28,136 bases of DNA from CAYQUC01 sp964514215 (GTDB taxonomy: Bacteria; Pseudomonadota; Gammaproteobacteria; UBA6429; Thiohalophilaceae): assembly GCA_964514215.1 (NCBI GenBank), contig CAZEPW010000049.1, positions 1-28,136 on the forward strand, in the 5' to 3' direction. A program made the position numbers and the translations under genes. Below the pieces are notes generated by a model, which saw only the letters and a list, made by a program, of their open reading frames with translations, did not search any database and had not been told where the DNA came from. Positions 21,785 through 28,136 of the stretch are shown one piece after another. Each line of letters begins with the position of its first letter. Position 1 is the first letter of the stretch.

Positions 21785-23545
21785 ATGACTATTTTAACAA
21801 ACCTAAGCCATTTAACATCGGCTTATAAATCGATATCTCTGCTATTAATCTCAACTTTGTTTATTGCAAGTTGTGGTGGCGCTAAATCCAGTGCCTCGGT
21901 GGTCCAAAGCGCACCAACTATTCCCGCGACAGTTACTATCACATATGATGTCAATGAAATTAAATTTAGCTGGGATAAAAACCAAGGTGAAACATCGTAT
22001 CAATTATTATCACAATTAAATCCCGGCGGTGATTTTGTGGTTATTCAAGATGCACTTGTTAGCACCACAACATCACTGCTCATTCCCGTACACCTTTATA
22101 ATTGGGCGACAGTGCAGTATAAAATCCGTAGTTGTAATTCTCTTGGTTGCATTGATTCGGATGCGGTTGCCATTAAAAATCAATCTGCAAATGCGATTGG
22201 TTATATTAAAGCAATTAATAATGGTAGCGGTGATGAGTTTGGAACTGCTGTGGCTTTAAGTGGCGATGGCAACACTTTGGCCATTTCTGCTGTTAAAGAA
22301 GACAGTATCGACGTGCTTAATTTAGATGATGGTAGTGCGATTGATTCGGGAGCCGTGTATATCTATAGCAAAATAAACAATAAATGGCAGTTTAAACAAT
22401 ATATAAAAGCACTCCCTGTGTTACCCGGTGCGCAATTTGGTTCGGCTTTAGCATTAGATGATGATGGTACAACGTTAGTTGTAGGAGAGTGGTTAGGTTC
22501 CGATGGTATATCATCGGGAGCGGCTTATATTTTTGAATTAATTAACGAGCAATGGAATCAGGTTAAAAAAATATCTGCAGTAACACCACTCGCGATAGAT
22601 TATTTTGGGTTTTCATTAGCCGTGAGTGGCGATGGAAATACCATTGTGATTGGAGTACCGGGTAAAGTTGGGTATTTAGAAACGTCAAAAGGTAAGCTTC
22701 TGGTCTTTAAAAAAGTTAATGCTTTGTGGTCAGATGTTGCAAATTTAATTACTGCATCAGACAGTGCTGATTATGATTATTTTGGTATTTCAGTTGATAT
22801 TAATTTTGATGGCACCAGAATAATAGCCGCAAAAGAATTTCGTGCTTCCAGTATTTATATTTATGATTATAAAATAACAACGGGAAATGTTATTAAAACC
22901 TGGGTTGAACAAAAGCTAAGTGCCACTTTAGTTAACGGGTATACTAATAGTGGGTTTGGTGCAGTTAGCATCGATAATAGCGGGGATGTTATTGCTTTTA
23001 GTCAGGTAGGGGTCCAAATATTGGTTTTTAAATATGAGTTGGATGCTATCAGTAATAATCAACGTTGGATTAATAAACTAAAATATTCAAGCAAGACACC
23101 ATCGGGAGTTTTTGGCGGAGGCGAAATATTATCTGGTTTTCCAATTTTGATTGGTATAGGTATTTTAGGTGTTCGAGGTAGTTTAATGCTCAGTGGTGAT
23201 GGCAAAAATTTAATTGTTGGTGCAGCGTTTGAAGCCACAAATAAAAATGGTGTTTTTACCGGTTTTAGTGCATCCGATGGCGCTGATGCCAATTTGTTAT
23301 ATGGCGCAAGTTATTTGTTTCAAGAAACTGCTGCAAATCAATGGACGCAAAAACGTTATATAAAATCAGCCAATTCAGATACGAATGATTTTTTTAGTTG
23401 CGCGGTTGCAATTTCAAATGATGGTAATACTGTTGCGATTGGTGCATTAGGTGAAAGTAGTAGCAATGTTAATAATATTTCCACTATCACACCAGATAAA
23501 ACCGATAACTTGAAAATTAACTCCGGTGCGGTTTATGTTTATTAG
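21785..23545 (+). CDS. Lipoprotein with seven FG-GAP-like propeller repeats
   Basis: A 586-residue lipoprotein. The signal peptide ends in the lipobox 'LFIASC' with Cys30, so it is lipid-anchored, probably outer membrane. Residues about 45-130 look like a fibronectin-III domain. After that come seven repeats of the type 'FG.alalS.DG.tl.iG....sGavYiy' (for example 'GDEFGTAVALSGDGNTLAIS' and the last 'CAVAISNDGNTVAIGALGES...SGAVYVY'), which should fold as a seven-bladed beta-propeller as in integrin-alpha FG-GAP proteins. Acidic DDDG/SGDG turns fit calcium binding. The ATG at 21785 is used; a TTG at 21782 is ignored. Function unknown, surface adhesion possible. Confidence 0.82.
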   Translation: MTILTNLSHLTSAYKSISLLLISTLFIASCGGAKSSASVVQSAPTIPATVTITYDVNEIKFSWDKNQGETSYQLLSQLNPGGDFVVIQDALVSTTTSLLIPVHLYNWATVQYKIRSCNSLGCIDSDAVAIKNQSANAIGYIKAINNGSGDEFGTAVALSGDGNTLAISAVKEDSIDVLNLDDGSAIDSGAVYIYSKINNKWQFKQYIKALPVLPGAQFGSALALDDDGTTLVVGEWLGSDGISSGAAYIFELINEQWNQVKKISAVTPLAIDYFGFSLAVSGDGNTIVIGVPGKVGYLETSKGKLLVFKKVNALWSDVANLITASDSADYDYFGISVDINFDGTRIIAAKEFRASSIYIYDYKITTGNVIKTWVEQKLSATLVNGYTNSGFGAVSIDNSGDVIAFSQVGVQILVFKYELDAISNNQRWINKLKYSSKTPSGVFGGGEILSGFPILIGIGILGVRGSLMLSGDGKNLIVGAAFEATNKNGVFTGFSASDGADANLLYGASYLFQETAANQWTQKRYIKSANSDTNDFFSCAVAISNDGNTVAIGALGESSSNVNNISTITPDKTDNLKINSGAVYVY

Positions 23546-23572
23546 CTTGAGCAGGGAAATGTTATAGTTAAT

Positions 23573-25420
23573 TTATTCGACTAGTGAGGATAAAATTTCT
23601 TGCCAATACTCATAAATTAAAAAATGTCCTGCGCCATCAATTTTATTAAAATTTTTATTTGCAATACTGTCGATTATTGGTTTGATTCTATTCACTGGAG
23701 AATGTAAATCATGTGTACCATGCCAAAAATCGATTGTTGTTTGAATTTTAGCTACCGGAAATGGCCAGGGTTTTGCTGACAATAAAATATCGTGAACAAA
23801 ACCAAAGTGATTATTTTTACTGCCTGCTAATAAGCAGTGTTCAAGGTGTTCGCTTAATAATGGTTTGGCAAAAATAGCTTGGTCATAATGGCTAATCGGA
23901 ATATTGGCAATAAATTTTTTGGGATTATTGCAGGCATTTTTAATGGCGATTTCGGTAATCAATTGTGCCGCCGAGGGTAAATATTTTGAAAATGCAATTA
24001 ATAATTTTAGGCTGGCCGGAATTCCAGTAAAATCGGCAAACGATCGAAACGGTGGTGTTGAGCTGATCATTGCAATTCGATGAACACGTTCAGGGTATTG
24101 ATAAGCGAATGCACTACCGTATATTGCACCAACTGAATGCCCCATGATTGAAACCTTATCGATGTTCAGCAAATCCAGTAATTCGAGTAGGTCGTCAGCT
24201 AGTTCCAGATAGCCGTGTTTTGGGGCATAATTTGAAAGGCCATAACCGGGACGATCCGGAATTATCAAACGTATTCCTAATTGTTTTGTTAACTCATCAT
24301 CGGGTAATCGTTCATAGCGACAACCAAGAATACCGTGCAGGTGTATTACTGGCTTGCCATCCGGATCTCCAAATTCAGCGTAATGTAAATTTCGACCATC
24401 ATTTAAAACACAATTTGCTTCATTATTAATTTTGGATTTATTGTTTACTTTGTTTGATAACTTATGGAGATTTAAATTTTTCTTGTTAGCATTATTATCT
24501 GTTGGATTAAAAACAGCTGGACTGGTTAATATTTTTTTTATAAGGTCAGCTTGTCGGCTGATGTCCATTTTTAAAAAAATAGATTTTAATTGTACTTTAG
24601 CGGTGTTTTTACTGATGTGATTATGATCTGCCGCTTGTCCTAAATTATTACCACTAGCGAGTAAGGCAGCTAGTTTGGCCTCGGCTGGTGTTAGGGTAAA
24701 TAAGGTTTGTAACATTGAATGTGAAATATTTTGTTTTTCCAGAGTGGATGCGATAAAAATAGCAGCATAGTTATTTGCTTGATTATCATAGTCGATGCCG
24801 GGATAGGGATCCGGTGATATCAGTATGGATATCACTGACTTTTGATTGTTAGTGTTAATTTTTATAAATGATAATTGTTCGTTATCATCGTTTAATGTGG
24901 TGCTGGCTGCTTTTGCAATAAATTGTTTTAATTGCTTATCTTGTTCAGCATGTGCTGCACACAAGATGCCGTTGCTAATTTCTAATGAGTTACTATTTTC
25001 TAAAACATCCATTGCATGTTGGTTTGCTGAAACTAATTTACTGTTGGCGGTCACTAGTAGCACACCAATCGGAAATTTATCAAGGATGGCCTGAGCCTGA
25101 CCACGGGTATGATCTGTTTCATTGTAATTGCGTTTTAATTTAAGTGCTTTGTATAAATGTGGTAGTAATGTCGCAAGGCGTTGTGCTTCTTGGGCGGTCA
25201 GTGGTGTTGGCGTGGTATTATTTACTGTTGTAGTGTGTTCGTTAGATGGGAGCTTTAATTGACTCTCATCAGTATCGTTTGTTAATAAATTAGCAATACT
25301 TTCTAACAGATCTGGCCAAAAATGCGGATCAAAAGCCACTTCGTAAACTATTCCAATTAACTCGGAATCAACGGTTTCTAATGCCGCTTGCTTGCTGCTG
25401 TCCGGCTCATCTGGCTTCAT
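23573..25420 (-). CDS. LuxR-type HTH fused to an alpha/beta hydrolase
   Basis: A 615-residue fusion. Residues about 100-225 resemble a PAS-type sensor ('ILDKFPIGVLLVTANSKLVSANQHAMDVL'), about 240-297 form a LuxR-type HTH ('FTLTPAEAKLAALLASG...HNHISKNTAKVQLKSIFLKM'), a Asn/Lys-rich linker follows (305-340), and 345-615 is an alpha/beta hydrolase with 'HLHGILG', the nucleophile Ser429 in 'GHSVGAIYG', Asp571 in 'WHGTHDLHSP' and His599 in 'GAGHFL'. It may be a regulator whose activity is set by binding or hydrolysis of a small molecule. The ATG at 25420 lacks a clear ribosome binding site; a TTG at 25435 would add five residues. It is convergent with the FG-GAP lipoprotein gene. Confidence 0.85.
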   Translation of the reverse strand: MKPDEPDSSKQAALETVDSELIGIVYEVAFDPHFWPDLLESIANLLTNDTDESQLKLPSNEHTTTVNNTTPTPLTAQEAQRLATLLPHLYKALKLKRNYNETDHTRGQAQAILDKFPIGVLLVTANSKLVSANQHAMDVLENSNSLEISNGILCAAHAEQDKQLKQFIAKAASTTLNDDNEQLSFIKINTNNQKSVISILISPDPYPGIDYDNQANNYAAIFIASTLEKQNISHSMLQTLFTLTPAEAKLAALLASGNNLGQAADHNHISKNTAKVQLKSIFLKMDISRQADLIKKILTSPAVFNPTDNNANKKNLNLHKLSNKVNNKSKINNEANCVLNDGRNLHYAEFGDPDGKPVIHLHGILGCRYERLPDDELTKQLGIRLIIPDRPGYGLSNYAPKHGYLELADDLLELLDLLNIDKVSIMGHSVGAIYGSAFAYQYPERVHRIAMISSTPPFRSFADFTGIPASLKLLIAFSKYLPSAAQLITEIAIKNACNNPKKFIANIPISHYDQAIFAKPLLSEHLEHCLLAGSKNNHFGFVHDILLSAKPWPFPVAKIQTTIDFWHGTHDLHSPVNRIKPIIDSIANKNFNKIDGAGHFLIYEYWQEILSSLVE

Positions 25421-25779
25421 TATTGTATTTTTCAATTCCGATTAGACAATAATCGTAAATTTAACCTAGTTGGGTTATTCCTCGATGCTATGTTGTGTTG
25501 TTAGCATGAGTTTATATAGTAGGTGCTAGTGTTAGTAATGGCAAAGATTTATCCGTCATTATGCGATGAAAATTAGCCTCGTTAAGAATTAGTCTCAATA
25601 TTAATGGGTTCATCGTAGCATAGCGATAAACTTGTGACGTTATTCTAACTGAATTTATGTTATTCGAGAGCATATCGATTTAAGCGCAGCTATCGGTTTA
25701 ATAACTTGTTGAAAGCAATAAAATTACAGTTGATTAAAAGTAACTGATTAATATCAGACTTGTTTATCAATTTCTTTTT
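25421..25779. other. Intergenic region between the fusion regulator and a lipoprotein gene
   Basis: No gene is visible. This region should hold the promoters of both divergent genes. The only recognisable element is a TATAAT just right of it (25780-25785). No repeat or dyad stands out as an operator. Confidence 0.4.
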
Positions 25780-25785
25780 TATAAT
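25780..25785 (+). promoter_or_regulatory. Candidate -10 element for the 25852 lipoprotein
   Basis: A perfect TATAAT lies about 70 bases before the start codon. The matching -35 (GACTTG, 25757-25762) is poor, so confidence is modest. It would give a leader of about 60 bases. Confidence 0.4.
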
Positions 25786-25805
25786 TGTTTTGTTTAAAAC
25801 GTGTA

Positions 25806-25838
25806 GTCCCGCAGTTAAAGCTGTATCAAAATAGGGAC
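25806..25838 (+). promoter_or_regulatory. Possible leader stem before the lipoprotein ribosome binding site
   Basis: GTCCC (25806-25810) can pair with GGGAC (25834-25838), enclosing a smaller CAG/CTG hairpin, and the outer helix ends directly at the GGAGG ribosome binding site (25839-25843). This could modulate translation, but the stem is short and no known riboswitch is recognised. Confidence 0.25.
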
Positions 25839-25851
25839 GGAGGAAATAATA

Positions 25852-26460
25852 ATGAAATTCATATATCTTATTTTTTATGTCTCAGTGTTTTCCATATTAT
25901 CTGGATGTGGTGGTGGCAGTAGTAATAACAGCAATACCACTGGTGGAACACAAACCGTGCTTGAAGGTGCATGGCAATCAGCTTGTTTACTGGCAACGAA
26001 TGATTATGAGATTTCCAAAAATACATTTAGCAACAATAACAGTCTAAGCACCGTTAATGTTTATACGGATTCTGCTTGTCAAAATAATATTATAACGACA
26101 ACGGTAAAAGGTCCTTTTTCTATTGGTGGTTCAAAAACCCTTGGGACGGGTGAAACGGTTAGTGATTTGGATATATTTTTTGAATCTGCCTCGATAATAT
26201 TAAGAACTAGCGGCACCGTTGCATTTTTTAATTCTGATCCTAATTTTAACTGTAATGGTACAATAACTTATGTCCTTAATCAGGAAACAGATATCTCAAA
26301 TTGTAAGTTTTTAACAGATAAAGTCACCATTGGAGCAATGCAATACGCTATTTTCTTTATCGATAAAAATATACTTTACTCCTCTGGATTTGCTGATAGT
26401 GATGCGCTACGTCCAATTGCTATTGATTATAGTCCTAGTAATATTGTTACAAAATTGTAG
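25852..26460 (+). CDS. Unrecognised lipoprotein
   Basis: A 202-residue lipoprotein with signal peptide and lipobox 'SILSGC' (Cys19), followed by a Gly/Ser/Asn spacer. The mature part starts 'LEGAWQSACLLATNDYEISKNTFSNNN' and has four further cysteines ('SACLL', 'SACQN', 'FNCNG', 'SNCKF') in a beta-strand-rich context, a layout like a lipocalin-type or small barrel domain with two disulfides. I do not recognise the family. A strong GGAGG with eight-base spacing supports the start. It is upstream of another lipoprotein gene, 122 bases away. Confidence 0.78.
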   Translation: MKFIYLIFYVSVFSILSGCGGGSSNNSNTTGGTQTVLEGAWQSACLLATNDYEISKNTFSNNNSLSTVNVYTDSACQNNIITTTVKGPFSIGGSKTLGTGETVSDLDIFFESASIILRTSGTVAFFNSDPNFNCNGTITYVLNQETDISNCKFLTDKVTIGAMQYAIFFIDKNILYSSGFADSDALRPIAIDYSPSNIVTKL

Positions 26461-26582
26461 CTATTAAATAGTTGCAACGACCCCCCTCATTTTACAAAAT
26501 ATAAACGTTTAAATTACTTTAAAATTCATAAAAAATTATAGTAAATCCTAAATTGGATTTTTATTAATTGAGGTATTGATAA

Positions 26583-27794
26583 ATGTATCATTTAAATAAA
26601 ATAAATAAATTTATAATTCTATTTTTTCCACTAATCGTACTTTTCGCCTGTGGTGGCGGTGGTGGTGATAATACTACTGGCGCTACTCCATTACCAATAG
26701 CAGATGCAGGTTTAGATCAAGAAGTTATTGTTAATTCAATGGTTACACTTGATGCAAGCAATAGTGTTAATGTCAGCGGTAATACCAACAATATAAGTTT
26801 TAGTTGGACTTTATTGACTCCGATAGCTAGTACAACAGCGGTGATATCCAATCCCACTGGAATAGCACCAACGTTTACCCCCGATGTTGGTGGAATTTAT
26901 ACTGCACGTTTAACTATTACTGATAGTAGTGCTACGAGTTTAGTTAATGAAATAAAAGTCTTCGTATTAACCCAGTTAACCAATGATATCGCCAATGATG
27001 GACATCCGTATTATAATTTTGACGGGACAAAAATCGCATTTCATTCTAATCGTGCTGCTGCAGGCGTTGCTGATTATAATATTTGGATCATGGATGCTGA
27101 TGGTAGTAATTTATCTAAAATAACGAGTAATGCCGCCAATGATCAACGCCCTAGTTGGAGCCCTGATGCAAAACAAATCGTATTTCATTCTGATCGCGAT
27201 GGTAATCAAAATTTATATACTATTAATGTTGATGGTAGTGGGGTGGGTATTCTGACAAATAATGTTAATAATGATAGTCATCCTAATTGGAACCCTATTA
27301 GTAATTCAATGCTGATTGCCTATCAATCTCCAAGGAATAATGCACAGGCTGTTGCAGATTTGGATATTCGTTTAAAAACAGTTGGGCAATCAGGTTCGTC
27401 ACCTATTTTATTACCGGGCACTAATGATAGTCATCCGATGTGGAGTTCTGATGGAAGTAAAATATCTTTTGGGCGACGAATTGGAACGGGGCCACGTGAT
27501 GTTTGGGTGATGAATAGTGATGGTTCTAATTTAGTTCAACTAACCAATACCCCTAATCAAGATGAGCAACATTCAGATTGGAGTCCTGATAATAGTCAAA
27601 TAGCTTATCGAAGGGTTGCTGCTGGTGGCACATCCGATGTTTGGATAATGAATAGTGATGGTAGTAATAAAAGACAACTAACATTAAGCACCGCGGACGA
27701 TCGTAACCCTGAATGGCATCCGGATGGGACTAAAATTTTATTTCGATCAAATCGTACCGGGAATAATGAGTTATTTCTTTATCCCTTAAAATAG
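26583..27794 (+). CDS. Lipoprotein with PKD-like domain and six-bladed TolB-type propeller
   Basis: A 403-residue lipoprotein. The lipobox 'LFAC' ends at Cys23, followed by a Gly run. Residues about 38-128 form a PKD/REJ-like domain ('ADAGLDQEVIVNSMVTLDASNS...SFSWTLL...YTARLTITD'). From about 131 to the end come six PD40/TolB-type repeats ('nD..P.WspDg..I.F.S.R.g....iwimn.DGSn...lT'), enough for a six-bladed propeller. Such proteins occur on the surface or in the periplasm and may bind proteins or glycans; no function is known here. Blades four and five are so alike that the DNA repeats nearly exactly (27498-27530 and 27636-27668), pointing to recent internal duplication. Confidence 0.85.
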   Translation: MYHLNKINKFIILFFPLIVLFACGGGGGDNTTGATPLPIADAGLDQEVIVNSMVTLDASNSVNVSGNTNNISFSWTLLTPIASTTAVISNPTGIAPTFTPDVGGIYTARLTITDSSATSLVNEIKVFVLTQLTNDIANDGHPYYNFDGTKIAFHSNRAAAGVADYNIWIMDADGSNLSKITSNAANDQRPSWSPDAKQIVFHSDRDGNQNLYTINVDGSGVGILTNNVNNDSHPNWNPISNSMLIAYQSPRNNAQAVADLDIRLKTVGQSGSSPILLPGTNDSHPMWSSDGSKISFGRRIGTGPRDVWVMNSDGSNLVQLTNTPNQDEQHSDWSPDNSQIAYRRVAAGGTSDVWIMNSDGSNKRQLTLSTADDRNPEWHPDGTKILFRSNRTGNNELFLYPLK

Positions 27795-27925
27795 CATGTT
27801 AAAAAGATACGACCAAGTAATGTTTAATTATCTTTATAAAGTAATTTATTTAGCTTATTAAAATGGGAGATTCTCGCTGATTAAATTTGGCGATTAGTCT
27901 CATAATTTTATGAACCCCGAGATTT

Positions 27926-28136
27926 AAATTAATCTGAGGTTTGTAGAAGAATAACGGTTACTTTTGAAAACTAAAATATAAAAACAACCGTCATTCCGGT
28001 AGTCTTTTGAGCCGGAATCTAAAGTTAAAACCTTAAAGTTATGAGTTATACTTATTTGAAATTAACTAATCTCAGCTTTGTATAACGATTATTTTAAAAA
28101 CTCAAATTTAAAAATAACCGTCATTCCTGCGAAGTT
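27926..28136. repeat. Two diverged copies of an intergenic repeat, second cut by the window edge
   Basis: A unit beginning about 27926 ('aaattaatctgagg...') and another beginning about 28058 share the order: 'taatct..g.tttgta', 'aacg.ttacttt', 'aaaact', then 'aaccgtcattcc'. They are spaced by about 130 bases. The first copy ends in a palindrome, 'attccgg' (27993-27999) with 'ccggaat' (28012-28018), a common form of bacterial palindromic repeats. The second runs off the window. The stretch 27795-27925 holds nothing else I can support. Confidence 0.6.

Noticed and set aside
1..28136. Mobile elements, phage genes, CRISPR arrays or tRNA genes
   Set aside because: None were found: there are no transposase or integrase signatures, no regularly spaced identical repeats, and no cloverleaf-like sequence that I could recognise.

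Overview
This is an AT-rich chromosomal window that reads as a Gammaproteobacterium. The best anchors are close matches to gammaproteobacterial families: the oxygen-independent ubiquinone proteins UbiT, UbiU and UbiV with their iron-sulfur cysteines, YhcC, the purine nucleotidase YrfG, NudE, CysQ and Dtd. A perfect FNR-type box indicates a facultative anaerobe or a micro-oxic lifestyle. I cannot name the genus. I saw no tRNA, rRNA, CRISPR array, transposase or phage gene.

Layout. Positions 1-1743 hold two unrecognised genes that converge on a bidirectional hairpin terminator, then a long gene-poor stretch. Positions 1747-3250 hold an orphan Imm8-like immunity gene and a tight three-gene metal operon (iron-sulfur metallochaperone, MerC, GDCCVxC protein) behind a textbook MerR-type promoter, with no merR or merA in view. 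Positions 3535-6113 hold an NTF2-like protein, then an overlapping run of an unknown membrane protein, proline iminopeptidase and dtd. Positions 6118-8657 hold a hybrid sensor kinase translationally coupled to a CPBP-type intramembrane protease. Positions 8768-13631 are the most coherent block: a YkgJ cysteine-cluster protein, a TauD/TfdA dioxygenase, then ubiT divergent from yhcC-ubiU-ubiV across one FNR box. Positions 13757-16050 encode a GMC flavoprotein and its Tat-exported small subunit. Positions 16175-19187 hold yrfG, a secreted unknown, nudE and cysQ. Positions 19303-21638 hold a long AsnB-like amidotransferase and a 66-residue companion. From 21785 onward there are three lipoproteins (two beta-propellers) and a LuxR-HTH/alpha-beta-hydrolase fusion, ending in a dispersed repeat.

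How the genes may work together. The FNR box lies midway between ubiT and the yhcC-ubiU-ubiV operon, so all four genes can be induced when oxygen falls. UbiU and UbiV are the [4Fe-4S] proteins that hydroxylate the ubiquinone ring without O2, and UbiT is the lipid-binding partner. A radical-SAM enzyme as first gene of this operon and an O2-dependent dioxygenase tail-to-tail with ubiT are the strongest leads to undescribed biology. The metal operon looks like a small mercury-type uptake or detoxification module controlled by a regulator encoded elsewhere. The rest is housekeeping or accessory chromosome without a clear integrated element.
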